Shown here: in pieces, positions 18,324 to 30,685 of the stretch
Numbering within the stretch: the stretch's first letter is position 1
How the letters are laid out: the number at the start of each line of letters is the position of its first letter
NCBI RefSeq assembly: GCF_900188315.1
Contig: NZ_LT897781.1
Location: 3,872,137-3,936,136, forward strand
Reading direction: 5' to 3'
From: Marinobacter sp. es.042
GTDB taxonomy: Bacteria > Pseudomonadota > Gammaproteobacteria > Pseudomonadales > Oleiphilaceae
DNA: 64,000 bases
The notes under the pieces: generated by a model
Told to the model about the DNA's origin: nothing
The model's input: only the letters and a program-made list of their open reading frames with translations
Database searches by the model: none
Program-made: the position numbers and the translations under genes

Positions 18324-20987
18324 ATGTACCAGGACGATGATCCCATTGAAACCAGTGAATGGCTGGATGCGCTGGAATCTCTGATCGAGAACGAAGGCGT
18401 AGACCGGGCCAAATACATTCTTGAGAGGCTCTCCGAGCGGGCGAGCCGTGACGGAACCGAGCTGCCGTACTCCATTACCACGCCGTTCAGGAACAGTATT
18501 CCTGTGTCCCAGCAGGCGCCGATGCCCGGCGACCTCTTCATGGAGCGCCGTATTCGCTCCCTGATCCGCTGGAATGCCATGGCCATGGTTATGCGCGCGA
18601 ATCAGCGTCCCGGAGATCTTGGCGGGCATGTTTCCTCGTTCTCGTCGGCCGCAACCCTCTACGATGTTGGCTTTAACTACTTCTTCCACGGTGGCGACGA
18701 AAAGCGCGAATCCGATCTGGTTTATTTCCAGGGGCACTCATCTCCGGGCATCTATGCACGCTCCTTCCTTGAAGGCCGGTTTGATGAAAAAGATCTCGAC
18801 AAGTATCGCGAAGAGGTGGATGGCACCGGCCTTTCGTCCTACCCGCACCCCTGGTTGATGCCGGATTACTGGCAGTTCCCCACGGTTTCCATGGGTCTGG
18901 GCCCAATTCAGGCCATTTATCAGGCCCACGTAATGAAATACCTGGACAGCCGGGAGCTCATCGAGATGGGCGATCGCAAGGTCTGGTGCTTTGTCGGTGA
19001 CGGCGAGTGTGACGAGCCGGAAACCCTGGGGTCCATCTCCATGGCCGGCCGGGAAAACCTCAGCAACCTGATCTTTGTGGTTAACTGCAATCTTCAGCGC
19101 CTGGACGGTCCAGTGCGTGGTAATGGCAAGATTATCCAGGAACTTGAGGGTGTCTTCCGCGGTGCCGGTTGGAACGTGTTGAAGGTCGTCTGGGGCCGCC
19201 ACTGGGATCCCCTGTTCGAGCAGGACAAAGACGGCAAGATGCAGCACGTCATGGACGAGGTCTGCGATGGCGACCTGCAAAACTTCAAGAGCAACGGCCC
19301 GGCCTACACGCGAAAGCATTTCTTCGGTAAATATCCGGAAACGGCGAAGCTGGTTGAAAGCCTCTCTGACGAGGAGATCAACAAGCTCAACCGGGGCGGT
19401 CACGACCCGTACAAGATCTATGCGGCTTTCCATCATGCCATTCACAAGAACGGTGGCCGGCCAACGGTCATTCTGGCCCACACCATCAAGGGGTATGGCT
19501 TTGGTGAGGCAGGCGAGGCCCAGAACACCGCCCACTCCCTGAAAAAACTCGATATCGAGCAACTGAAGTCGTTCCGCGACCGGTTTGCGGTGCCGCTGAA
19601 GGACGAGGAGCTCAAGGACGTTCCCTACTACCGGCCAGCGCCGGATAGCCCGGAAATCGTCTACATGAAGAAGCGGCGTCAGGAGCTGGGTGGTTTCTAT
19701 CCCAAGCGTCGTAAGGATTGTCAGCCGCTGCAGATCCCCGATCTGGATATCTTCAAGGCGGTGCTGGAGGGCTCCGGTGACCGGAAGATCTCCACCACCA
19801 TGGCCTTCGTTCGTATCCTGACCGCGTTGACCAAAGACAAGCGTATCGGCAAGCGCGTGGTACCGATCGTGCCGGACGAAGCCCGTACCTTTGGTATGGA
19901 AGGTATGTTCCGTCAGCTCGGCATCTACACCGCCGAGGGCCAGAAGTACGTTCCGGAAGACCGTGATCAGATCATGTACTACCGGGAAGACAAGAAAGGC
20001 CAGATTCTTGAGGAAGGTATCAACGAAGACGGCTCCATGGCAGCGTGGATGGCGGCTGCGACCTCCTACAGCACCAACAACTTCCCGTTGATTCCTTTCT
20101 ACATCTTCTATTCCATGTTCGGTTTCCAGCGGGTTGGCGATCTGGCGTGGGCATCCGGTGACATCCAGGCCCGTGGTTTCCTGATCGGCGGTACCGCCGG
20201 CCGGACCACCCTGAACGGCGAAGGCCTGCAGCACCAGGACGGCCACAGCCACGTGCTGGCCAACACCATTCCGAACTGTAAAGCCTACGATCCGGCTTAC
20301 GGTTACGAAATGGCGGTTGTGCTTCGCAAGGGTATGAAGGAGATGTTCGAAGACAACCAGAACGTCTTCTACTACCTGACCATCGAAAACGAGAACTACG
20401 AACAGCCTGCCATGCCCAAGGATTGCGAAGACGGCATTATCAAGGGCATGTACAAGTTCGAGTCTGTTGAAACCAAGGGCAACAAAAAGACGCCTCGGGT
20501 TCAGTTGCTTGGTGCGGGCGCTATCCTAAATGAGGTGCGTGCTGCCGCCCAGATGCTGAAAGACGACTGGGGAGTTGCCTCCGATGTGTGGAGTGTTACC
20601 AGCTTCAACGAGCTCGCCCGTGAAGGCCTGCACGTAGAGCGCTGGAACCGCCTGCACCCGGATGACAAGCCGAAGAAGGCGTATGTTACCCAGTGTCTGG
20701 AGAAGCAGACCGGGCCAGTGGTTTCTTCCACCGATTACATCAAGCTGCACTCCGAGCAGCTCCGGGCGTTCATCCCGAAAACCTACCTGACCCTGGGCAC
20801 CGACGGCTTTGGCCGCAGTGACACCCGGGAAAAGCTGCGCAGCTTCTTTGAAGTCGACCGTTACTATGTAACAGTCACGGCGCTGTCAGCTCTGGCCAAG
20901 GACGGTGAGGTGAAGAACGATGTGGTTCTCGAAGCCATGCGCAAGTACGGAATCGATCGCAACAAAACGAACCCGGTGCTGAGCTAA
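18324..20987 (+). CDS. aceE: Pyruvate dehydrogenase E1 component, homodimeric type
   Basis: 887 residues, the length of the E. coli AceE family. The ATG at 18324 follows AGGGGAGGG; a TTG one codon earlier is less likely. The thiamine diphosphate motif GDGECDEPETLG to NCN begins near residue 227, and the C-terminal transketolase-like domain ends DGFGRSDTREKLRSFFEVD. E1 decarboxylates pyruvate and reductively acetylates the lipoyl groups of AceF. aceF follows 10 bases after the stop, so the pair is an operon. The E3 gene lpd is not in this window. Confidence 0.97.
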   Translation: MYQDDDPIETSEWLDALESLIENEGVDRAKYILERLSERASRDGTELPYSITTPFRNSIPVSQQAPMPGDLFMERRIRSLIRWNAMAMVMRANQRPGDLGGHVSSFSSAATLYDVGFNYFFHGGDEKRESDLVYFQGHSSPGIYARSFLEGRFDEKDLDKYREEVDGTGLSSYPHPWLMPDYWQFPTVSMGLGPIQAIYQAHVMKYLDSRELIEMGDRKVWCFVGDGECDEPETLGSISMAGRENLSNLIFVVNCNLQRLDGPVRGNGKIIQELEGVFRGAGWNVLKVVWGRHWDPLFEQDKDGKMQHVMDEVCDGDLQNFKSNGPAYTRKHFFGKYPETAKLVESLSDEEINKLNRGGHDPYKIYAAFHHAIHKNGGRPTVILAHTIKGYGFGEAGEAQNTAHSLKKLDIEQLKSFRDRFAVPLKDEELKDVPYYRPAPDSPEIVYMKKRRQELGGFYPKRRKDCQPLQIPDLDIFKAVLEGSGDRKISTTMAFVRILTALTKDKRIGKRVVPIVPDEARTFGMEGMFRQLGIYTAEGQKYVPEDRDQIMYYREDKKGQILEEGINEDGSMAAWMAAATSYSTNNFPLIPFYIFYSMFGFQRVGDLAWASGDIQARGFLIGGTAGRTTLNGEGLQHQDGHSHVLANTIPNCKAYDPAYGYEMAVVLRKGMKEMFEDNQNVFYYLTIENENYEQPAMPKDCEDGIIKGMYKFESVETKGNKKTPRVQLLGAGAILNEVRAAAQMLKDDWGVASDVWSVTSFNELAREGLHVERWNRLHPDDKPKKAYVTQCLEKQTGPVVSSTDYIKLHSEQLRAFIPKTYLTLGTDGFGRSDTREKLRSFFEVDRYYVTVTALSALAKDGEVKNDVVLEAMRKYGIDRNKTNPVLS

Positions 20988-20997
20988 GGAGACCGCC

Positions 20998-22662
20998 ATG
21001 AGTGAACAGGAAATCAAGGTTCCGGATCTCGGCGGTGCGGATGAGGTCGAGGTTATCGAAATCACCGTCAGTGCAGGGGATTCGGTTGAAGCAGAAGATC
21101 CGATCCTGACCGTAGAGTCAGACAAAGCCTCGGTGGAGCTGCCGTCGCCCGGTGCCGGCAAGATCACCAAGATCACCGTCAAAGTGGGCGACAAGGTCAA
21201 GGAAGGCGACGTCGTAGGGATGATGGAAGCCAGTGCCGATGGCGGTGGCTCTGACGATTCCGAGGAAGAGCCGGAAGGGAAAGCCGAGGAAAAGAGCGAA
21301 GCCGCGGAGCAGGAGAAGTCCGAAGAGAGCAAGCCGGCGCCGAAGAAGGCTTCCGGTGGCTCACGCAAGGAGACCGTGAGGGTTCCTGCGCTGGATGGCT
21401 TCGACAATGTTCCGGTTATCGAAATCAATGTCGCCGAAGGCGATACCATTGAGGCTGACGATCCGCTGGTTACCGTGGAATCGGATAAGGCCACCATGGA
21501 GATTCCCTCGCCGTACTCGGGCAAGGTGGGCAAGATACTGGTGTCCGAGGGCGACAAGCTCTCCGAGGGCCATGAGCTGCTGGAGATGACCGTCCAGGAA
21601 GAGGGCGGCGAATCGGAAGACGACTCCGGGCCGGCGTCTGAAGAACCGGCGAAGGAAGCGAAGTCTGAGCCCAAGTCCGAAGAGAAGCCAAAGCAGCAAG
21701 CAGAGTCTGCCCCTGAACCCCAGGGTGCAACCTATGAGCCGCCCACGCCTGGCGCGAAGGTCCATGCTGGCCCTGCTGTTCGCAAGCTGGCCCGTGAGCT
21801 GGGTGCCGATCTGGCCCGCATCAAGGGCTCTGGCCCAAAGAGCCGGATTATCAAGGACGACGTCCACGCCTATGTGAAGAGCCAGCTGAAGCAGGCTCAG
21901 CAGGGTGCCGGTGTTGCCACCGGTTCCGGTATCCCCGGGGTCAAGCTGCCAGACTTCAGCCAGTTTGGTGAAGTGAAGCGTGAGGCCATGTCGCGGATGA
22001 TGTTCGCCACGGCCAACAACATGCAGCGCAGCTGGCTGAACGTGCCTCACGTCACCCAGTTCGAGGATGCGGACATCACCGATATGGAGGATTTCCGCAA
22101 GGCCCAGAAGGCGGCCGGCGAGAAGAAAGGCGTGAAGATGACGCCGCTGCCGTTCCTGCTGAAGGCCTGTGCCACGGCGCTGGCCGAACTGCCTCAGTTC
22201 AACGTGTCCCTGGACATGGAGCGCAAAGAGGTGGTTCGCAAGAAGTACATTCACATCGGGATTGCGGTGGATACGCCCAACGGGCTGATGGTGCCGGTGA
22301 TCAAGGATGTGGACAAGAAGGGCTTGTGGGAGCTCGCTGCCGAGAGCGCCGAGCTGGCCCAGAAGGCCCGGGACAAGCAGCTGAAGCCGGCAGAGATGCA
22401 CGGTGCCTGTTTTACCATCACCAGTCTGGGTGGTATTGGCGGTACCGCATTTACGCCGATTGTGAATACGCCGGAGGTGGCGATTCTTGGGGTGTCCAAG
22501 GCGGCGATGAAGCCGGTTTGGGATGGCAAGGAGTTCCAGCCCCGCCTGATGCTGCCGTTGTCGCTGTCTTACGATCACCGAGCGGTGAATGGGGCGGATG
22601 CTGCCCGGTTTACCACGGTGCTCAGTCAGCTTCTTGGTGACATTCGTACCCTTCTGCTGTGA
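20998..22662 (+). CDS. aceF: Pyruvate dehydrogenase E2, dihydrolipoyl acetyltransferase
   Basis: 554 residues. Two N-terminal lipoyl domains have their lipoylated Lys in ESDKASVELPS (near residue 43) and ESDKATMEIPS (near 165). Acidic Ala/Glu/Lys/Pro linkers separate them. A peripheral-subunit-binding domain (AGPAVRKLARELG to RIIKDDV, about 258-295) follows, and then the catalytic core with SYDHRAVNG near residue 525 (active His and the Asp-Gly loop). Two rather than three lipoyl domains matches Pseudomonas-type enzymes. It transfers acetyl groups to CoA. The GGAG upstream and tight spacing indicate translation with aceE. Confidence 0.97.
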   Translation: MSEQEIKVPDLGGADEVEVIEITVSAGDSVEAEDPILTVESDKASVELPSPGAGKITKITVKVGDKVKEGDVVGMMEASADGGGSDDSEEEPEGKAEEKSEAAEQEKSEESKPAPKKASGGSRKETVRVPALDGFDNVPVIEINVAEGDTIEADDPLVTVESDKATMEIPSPYSGKVGKILVSEGDKLSEGHELLEMTVQEEGGESEDDSGPASEEPAKEAKSEPKSEEKPKQQAESAPEPQGATYEPPTPGAKVHAGPAVRKLARELGADLARIKGSGPKSRIIKDDVHAYVKSQLKQAQQGAGVATGSGIPGVKLPDFSQFGEVKREAMSRMMFATANNMQRSWLNVPHVTQFEDADITDMEDFRKAQKAAGEKKGVKMTPLPFLLKACATALAELPQFNVSLDMERKEVVRKKYIHIGIAVDTPNGLMVPVIKDVDKKGLWELAAESAELAQKARDKQLKPAEMHGACFTITSLGGIGGTAFTPIVNTPEVAILGVSKAAMKPVWDGKEFQPRLMLPLSLSYDHRAVNGADAARFTTVLSQLLGDIRTLLL

Positions 22663-22702
22663 TATGAAGCTAGTTGTCACCCAGCCTGAGGGTTGGGTGG
22701 CG

Positions 22703-22814
22703 CGACAAAGGCCGGTGCGGCTTTTCAGAACACGCTACAAGCACATCCCTGTGCGCTTGTTTCGGGCCATCCCTGGCCCTCTACAGTTCTGAAAAGCCGC
22801 ACCGGCCTTTGTCG
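22703..22814. repeat. Cruciform element copy A with 54-nt conserved core
   Basis: Perfect 29-bp arms (22703-22731 with 22786-22814) enclose a 54-nt core. Read on the minus strand, the core holds GGGCC-aggga-tGGCCC and GCGCAC-aggga-tGTGC hairpins and ends TTGTAGCGT. Copy B at 38105-38202 has a 54-nt core with the same motifs but unrelated arms. No T run follows either arm. The element lies downstream of aceF and before the porin terminator. Confidence 0.85.
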
Positions 22815-22889
22815 TTCTGGCTCCCTCCTGTTCGCTACTTCCTGTTCATATTTTTCCGTCAGGCCGACCTTCATGTATCTCGCACAAAC

Positions 22890-22916
22890 AAAAACCCCGG
22901 CCGGAGCCGGGGTTTC
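22890..22916 (-). terminator. Terminator downstream of porin gene
   Basis: Stem aaaccccggc/gccggggttt (22892-22901 with 22906-22915); plus-strand A run on the left gives U run in the minus-strand transcript. Confidence 0.85.
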
Positions 22917-22946
22917 TGCTGAGTTAACTAACTTCTAACGGAAGGA

Positions 22947-24080
22947 TTAGAAGCCGTATTGCGCTGCGAACAGGAGGCGGTTCGCATCGGTGGAATCACC
23001 GGCAACAGTTTCCTGATCGAAGTAGCCATATTCGACGCCGAACATAACGTTCTTAACCGGTGACCACATGTAGTTCAGGAAGATGTTCTGGTTGGTTTCT
23101 GCGTCGCCATTAGTGGCAGCGCCAGCCGCAACTGCGTCGTCCAGATCCAGTGTAGTGGTACCGTAGCCCAGGTTGATGCTACGACCGCCGCCGAGCGCTA
23201 CACTGGTGCCGATTGAGCCGCCGTAGCCTGCGATGGTTTCGAGGCTGTTGCCATCTACATAGGCGCTTGGGCCAAAGTAGTTGCTGCCTGAACGCCACAG
23301 GTATCCGTTGGCACCGTCGGTGTAGTTGATTGCACCCTGAATGGAGATCATGTCGCTCAGGGCAAACTTGGCAGCACCAAACACTGCGTAGCCCATTGCG
23401 CTATCATCGTTGGTGCCGTCGTCAACAGTGACCTGGCTGATCAGAGCGGCTGCCGAATATGACAGGGCATCTGCAGAATCTTGGATTCGAGCAGTCAGCG
23501 CCGGAGCAGAGGTCCGGGTGTCAGTGGAGTTGGTCACACCTTGAGAGCTCGGATCTTCAAGAGAGAAGGACAGAGCGCCAGTGGTGTAACGAATCTGCTC
23601 GGTACGATCCTGGCTACCTGCAGTACCTGCCAGGCTGTCGAAGTCCAGAGTCGGAGTGTTACCTACGAAGCTGGTGTAGTTGGACCAGTTACGGCCGGCC
23701 ATGAAACCGTTGTATTCACCGTACGCATGACGCATACGCAGACTGCCAGCACCGTTGCCGGAACCACGGAAGTCACCTTCCACGGTGATCGCAACGCCAG
23801 AGGCGTGCTTGACCTTAACGCCCAGACGGCTCTGCTGTACGTCAGCGCCGAAGTGGCCGGTTACGTCTTCGTTAGCTGAAGGAGTGAAAGAACCTGCGCG
23901 GGTGGATACGGCGCGGTTGCCGTCCAGGTCATAGCTCATGTTCAGACGAGCGTAGCCATACAGGCTCGCTTCGGTATCGTCACCTACGTTCAGCGTAAGT
24001 GCGCTCGCTTGAGAGGCAACCCCCATTACTACTGTTGCTGCCGTCGCACGAATTGCCAATCTCAGTTTGTTGCTTTGCAT
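22947..24080 (-). CDS. Outer-membrane porin
   Basis: 377 residues from the ATG at 24080 (MQSNKLRLAIRATAATVVM), chosen over one five codons upstream because it opens the signal peptide directly; cleavage is near ASQASA. The mature protein alternates short polar/aromatic strands, contains KVKHASGVAITVEGDFRG and ends RLLFAAQYGF with the terminal Phe needed for BAM assembly. This fits a 16-strand general diffusion or anion-type porin. Solute preference cannot be read. It is monocistronic with its own terminator. Confidence 0.85.
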   Translation of the reverse strand: MQSNKLRLAIRATAATVVMGVASQASALTLNVGDDTEASLYGYARLNMSYDLDGNRAVSTRAGSFTPSANEDVTGHFGADVQQSRLGVKVKHASGVAITVEGDFRGSGNGAGSLRMRHAYGEYNGFMAGRNWSNYTSFVGNTPTLDFDSLAGTAGSQDRTEQIRYTTGALSFSLEDPSSQGVTNSTDTRTSAPALTARIQDSADALSYSAAALISQVTVDDGTNDDSAMGYAVFGAAKFALSDMISIQGAINYTDGANGYLWRSGSNYFGPSAYVDGNSLETIAGYGGSIGTSVALGGGRSINLGYGTTTLDLDDAVAAGAATNGDAETNQNIFLNYMWSPVKNVMFGVEYGYFDQETVAGDSTDANRLLFAAQYGF

Positions 24081-24242
24081 CGTTGTTGTCTCCACACATT
24101 TTTGTTGTTGGACCCAAAAACAAGGTAGTTACGAATTCGTGACAATTCAAATAAATTCATGCAGAAATTAGACGAATGTCTATAACAGCTTTTCGTTCAT
24201 ATACAGACATCTGCAGTTGCCAAAGAGGCGTAAAGTTGTTCC

Positions 24243-25703
24243 ATGACGTCCGAAAGTACAGTTATTGAGTCAGCCACGTTCGCGTTTCTTGATATTGAAA
24301 CCACCGGCGGCAATTCAGCCCGGGACCGGATTACCGAGATTGGTATCCGGTTCTGGCGGGCCGGCGAGGTGGTGGGTGAGTGGCAGACGCTGCTGAATCC
24401 GGAAACGCGGATATCCCCGTTTATCGAGAACTTTACCGGCATTTCTAATGAGATGGTCGCCGATGCCCCGTTATTTGAAGATGTGGCGGATGAGCTGGAG
24501 GAGCAACTCAAGGGCAAGGTGTTTGTCGCTCACAACGCCCGCTTTGATTACGGTTTTATCAAATCCGAATTCCGCAGATTGGGTCGCCTGTTCTCAGCGA
24601 AGGTGCTGTGTACGGTAAAGCTTTCCCGGCGGCTGTATCCGGAATTCCGGCGGCATAATATGGACGCGCTGATTGCCCGCCATGGCCTTGCCCGGGTTCA
24701 GCGCCACCGGGCCATGGGCGATGTGTCCGCCATGTTGGCGTTCTTTGAGCATGCACTTTCGGAAAAAGGCGACGGGAAGTTTGATAAGGCCCTCCGAGAG
24801 TTGCTGCAACGGCCCAGTATTCCTTCCCATCTTCCGTCGGATACGCTTCAGGACCTGCCCCGTGGCCCTGGGGTATATCGGTTTTACGGCGAAAACGATG
24901 TGCTTTTATACGTGGGCAAGAGCACCAATATCGCCCAGCGGGTGGCCTCGCACTTTTCCGGCGATCATAACTCTGCCCGTGGTGTAAGGATGTCCGAGAG
25001 TCTGCGCCGTGTTGAGTGGACGGAAACTGCCGGCGAGCTTGGCGCGCTCTTGCTGGAACTCAAGCAGATCAAGACCCTGAAGCCTCTGTTCAACCGCCGC
25101 TCCCGGGCAGCCAAGAACCTGGTGAGCATTGAGCTGTCGAAAAACGAGGCGGGTTATCTTCAGGCGCGACTGGTTCGTGAAATCGAGCCCCACCGGTTGG
25201 GGAATTATTTCGGGTTGTTCCGAAGCAAGCGGGATGCCGAGCGGGCATTGAGCGGCATCGCGGCCAAGAATGAATTGTGCAACCGGCTGCTCGGCCTGGA
25301 GCCGGAGCACGAGGGTCCTTGTTTCCAGCGCGCGCTGGGGCGCTGCAAGGGCGCCTGCGAGGAACTCGAGAATGTCGAGCGCTATAACCTCAGGGTGCAG
25401 ATTGCTTTCCATGGCCTGCGACTGAAAACCTGGCCCTGGAAAGGGCCGGTCGGGATCATTGAGCGGGATGAGCGGTCTGGGCGCACGGACATCCTGGTGG
25501 TTTATAACTGGATGCATGTAGCCACCCTGCATGAAGAGGAGGCGCTGGCGGATCTCTCACTCAGCGGCCAGGCAGTCACCTTTGACCTGGATTCCTACAA
25601 ACTTCTGATCGGCGCCCTCATGGACGGAAAAAAGGGCGGGCACGAACCTCAGCGGGTGATCGAATTGCCTGCCATCGGGGAACCGGATGTTCTTATGCCG
25701 TGA
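24243..25703 (+). CDS. DnaQ-like 3'-5' exonuclease fused to GIY-YIG (UvrC/Cho-like) nuclease domain
   Basis: 486 residues. The N-terminal DEDDh exonuclease domain has Asp17 and Glu19 in FLDIETTGG, the central AHNARFD (Asp102) and the HRAMGD block (His155, Asp160). A GIY-YIG domain follows at about 209-290, with GVYRF and LLYVGKSTNIAQRV as its two signature strands and a conserved Glu in ELGALLLELKQIK. The architecture is that of proteins annotated as epsilon-subunit-like/Cho fusions, which presumably process DNA ends after repair incision. It is probably not the replicative proofreading subunit because of the fusion. The gene is divergent from the porin and upstream of the ast operon. Confidence 0.88.
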   Translation: MTSESTVIESATFAFLDIETTGGNSARDRITEIGIRFWRAGEVVGEWQTLLNPETRISPFIENFTGISNEMVADAPLFEDVADELEEQLKGKVFVAHNARFDYGFIKSEFRRLGRLFSAKVLCTVKLSRRLYPEFRRHNMDALIARHGLARVQRHRAMGDVSAMLAFFEHALSEKGDGKFDKALRELLQRPSIPSHLPSDTLQDLPRGPGVYRFYGENDVLLYVGKSTNIAQRVASHFSGDHNSARGVRMSESLRRVEWTETAGELGALLLELKQIKTLKPLFNRRSRAAKNLVSIELSKNEAGYLQARLVREIEPHRLGNYFGLFRSKRDAERALSGIAAKNELCNRLLGLEPEHEGPCFQRALGRCKGACEELENVERYNLRVQIAFHGLRLKTWPWKGPVGIIERDERSGRTDILVVYNWMHVATLHEEEALADLSLSGQAVTFDLDSYKLLIGALMDGKKGGHEPQRVIELPAIGEPDVLMP

Positions 25704-25802
25704 GTGGCGTATTATGGTGCAAGAGTCCGCACACCTACTTACTTGTTTGGTGCTGCCACTCTACTATTTTTAATTGCTTAGCCGCTTTCCCGAGAGAGAT
25801 TT

Positions 25803-27017
25803 ATGAATAAAGAACCCGTCAGCCGCGAACTGTTCGATGAAGTCATGGTGCCCAACTACGCTCCCGGTTCCATCATTCCGGTGCGAGGAGAGGGCTCCCG
25901 GATCTGGGATCAGGAAGGCCGCGAGTTTATCGATCTCCAGGGCGGCATCGCAGTGACCTGCCTGGGCCATTCCCATCCGGGGCTGGTGGGCGCGTTGCAC
26001 GATCAGGCTGAGAAAATCTGGCACCTGTCCAACGTGATGACCAACGAACCCGCCCTGCGTCTGGCGAAAACCCTGTGTGACCTCACCTTTGCCGAGCGCG
26101 TGTTCTTCGCCAACTCCGGAGCCGAGGCCAACGAAGCGGCGTTCAAGCTGGCCCGCCGTTACGCCTGGGAGCATCACGGTAAAGAGAAGAACGAGATCAT
26201 TTCGTTCAAGAATTCCTTTCACGGTCGCACCCTGTTTACCGTGAGCGTCGGTGGCCAACCCAAGTACCTGGAAGGATTCGAGCCGGCACCCGGCGGCATT
26301 CACCATGCCGAGTTCAACGACCTGGAATCCGTGAAGAAACTGATCTCGAAGGAGAAAACCTGTGCCATCGTGGTCGAGCCCATTCAGGGTGAGGGTGGTG
26401 TTATGCCCGGCGACCAGGCATTCCTTCAGGGGCTGCGAGATCTGTGCGACGAAAATGACGCATTGCTGGTGTTTGATGAGGTTCAGTCCGGCGTTGGCCG
26501 AAGTGGCCACTTCTACGCCTATCAGATGTATGGCGTGGTGCCGGATATTCTCTCCAGTGCCAAGGGGCTTGGCGGCGGTTTTCCGGTCGCAGCCATGCTG
26601 ACCACGGCCAAGGTTGCAGCCAGCCTGGGCGTGGGTACTCACGGCAGTACCTACGGCGGTAACGCACTGGCCTGCGCCGTGGCGCAGAAGGTAGTGGATA
26701 CCGTCAGTCAGCCGGAGATTCTCAAGGGCGTGAAAGCCCGTTCCGACAAGCTCCGCAAGGGCATGATGGATATTGGCGAACGCTACGGCGTGTTCACCGA
26801 AGTGCGCGGTGCCGGCCTGCTGCTCGGTTGCGTGCTTACCGAGAAATGGCAGGGCAAGGCTAAGGACTTCCTGAACGCCGGGCTGGAAGAGGGCGTGATG
26901 GTTCTGGTGGCCGGCGCAAACGTGATTCGTCTGGCGCCATCCCTGATTATCCCGGAACCGGACATTGAATTAGCCCTCGAGCGTTTCGAAGCGGCAGTGA
27001 AAAAACTGACGGCCTAA
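25803..27017 (+). CDS. astC: Succinylornithine/acetylornithine aminotransferase
   Basis: 404 residues of a class III PLP aminotransferase. The PLP Lys is in [11 protein letters not shown], with the phosphate-binding [14 protein letters not shown] and [12 protein letters not shown], the cofactor-ring Asp region. As the first gene of the AST cluster it should convert N2-succinylornithine to succinylglutamate semialdehyde. It is equivalent to AruC of Pseudomonas and can often also act on acetylornithine. aruF starts 9 bases downstream, so it begins a five-gene transcript. Confidence 0.95.
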   Translation: MNKEPVSRELFDEVMVPNYAPGSIIPVRGEGSRIWDQEGREFIDLQGGIAVTCLGHSHPGLVGALHDQAEKIWHLSNVMTNEPALRLAKTLCDLTFAERVFFANSGAEANEAAFKLARRYAWEHHGKEKNEIISFKNSFHGRTLFTVSVGGQPKYLEGFEPAPGGIHHAEFNDLESVKKLISKEKTCAIVVEPIQGEGGVMPGDQAFLQGLRDLCDENDALLVFDEVQSGVGRSGHFYAYQMYGVVPDILSSAKGLGGGFPVAAMLTTAKVAASLGVGTHGSTYGGNALACAVAQKVVDTVSQPEILKGVKARSDKLRKGMMDIGERYGVFTEVRGAGLLLGCVLTEKWQGKAKDFLNAGLEEGVMVLVAGANVIRLAPSLIIPEPDIELALERFEAAVKKLTA

Positions 27018-27026
27018 GGAGATCTT

Positions 27027-28046
27027 ATGTGGCTGGTACGTCCGGCTGAGCCGGATGATCTGGACCAGATTCTCGCCATCGCGGGCACCCAGTGTGCCCG
27101 TCTTTCTTCCACCCTGCCCAAACAGGGCGACGCCCTGGCCTACAAGATCGAGCAGTCCCTGGCGTCGTTTGCCGGCCGGATCAGCGCAGAGGATGACCCT
27201 CCCAGGTTCCTGTTCGTGCTTGAGGACACTGAAACCGGAGACATCGCCGGCACGGCCGGTATCGATGCCCATGCCGGCAATGGCCAGCCTTTTTACAGTT
27301 ATCGGCGGGATGCCCTGATCCATGCCTCCCATGAACTGGGAGTGTCCCGCCGTGTGGAGGTGTTGTATCCCTCCCACTCGCTGACCGATTTATCGTTGCT
27401 GTGCTCTTTCTCGATCCGCCCGGAGCTGCAGGGCACGGATGCGTTCGAGTTGCTGTCGCGGGCCCGGATTCTGTTTATTGCTGATCACCGTGAATGGTTT
27501 ACCCAGCGTATGGCCGTGGAAATCCAGGGCGTTCAGCTCGAAGACGGGAGCGTTCCCTTTTGGGACAGCCTTGGCCGGCATTTCTTTGATATGGCTTTTG
27601 AAACGGCGGACCAGTACTCCGGACAGCTCAGCAAAACCTTCATTGCCGAGCTCATGCCGCCCAACCCCATTTATGTGACGCTGCTGAGTGAATCGGCCCA
27701 GAAGGCGATGGGGCAGCCGCACCAGATTACCGTACCAAACTTTGAGTTGCTCCAGCGGGAAGGGTTCCAGCCGGGAAACTATCTGGACATTTTTGATGCC
27801 GGTCCGGTTCTTGAAGCTCGTACCGACAGCCTGAAAACCCTCGTGACCAGTCACCCGAAGGAACTTCATGGGACCAACGAGGATACCGGCGAAACCTGCC
27901 TGATTGCCGCTGGCGAGGGTGAACAGTTTCGCTGCACCCTGACACCGGTCGCCGAAACACTGGACGACAAACTCAAGGTGCCGGTCTCGACCTGGCATAC
28001 GCTGAACCGTTCCGCGGGTGACCGGGTAAGGATCGCGCCGCTATGA
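27027..28046 (+). CDS. aruF: Arginine/ornithine N-succinyltransferase, alpha subunit
   Basis: 339 residues starting MWLVRPAEPDDLDQILAIA, the AstA-family GNAT-like opening. HFFDMAFETADQ and FIAELMPPNPIYVTLL are the conserved blocks shared with its neighbour. AruF and AruG together succinylate arginine with succinyl-CoA, the first step of the AST pathway. It is a paralogue of the next gene, as in Pseudomonas where the enzyme is a heteromer rather than the homomer of enterobacteria. It ends VRIAPL. Confidence 0.94.
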   Translation: MWLVRPAEPDDLDQILAIAGTQCARLSSTLPKQGDALAYKIEQSLASFAGRISAEDDPPRFLFVLEDTETGDIAGTAGIDAHAGNGQPFYSYRRDALIHASHELGVSRRVEVLYPSHSLTDLSLLCSFSIRPELQGTDAFELLSRARILFIADHREWFTQRMAVEIQGVQLEDGSVPFWDSLGRHFFDMAFETADQYSGQLSKTFIAELMPPNPIYVTLLSESAQKAMGQPHQITVPNFELLQREGFQPGNYLDIFDAGPVLEARTDSLKTLVTSHPKELHGTNEDTGETCLIAAGEGEQFRCTLTPVAETLDDKLKVPVSTWHTLNRSAGDRVRIAPL

Positions 28047-28107
28047 CCTATTCGGGCACCGAGGACGCAGTTAAGTATCAACCCGCCGGGATCACGGAGG
28101 CGACACC

Positions 28108-30671
<2,564 letters not shown>

Positions 30672-30685
30672 CGGAACCCAGTGCC

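Noticed and set aside
18738..20252. 504-codon minus-strand frame opposite aceE
   Set aside because: Antisense to aceE with no domain; explained by codon bias.
22703..22814. Integron attC site
   Set aside because: No core site (GTTRRRY) or cassette gene arrangement; the arms are too long and perfect.
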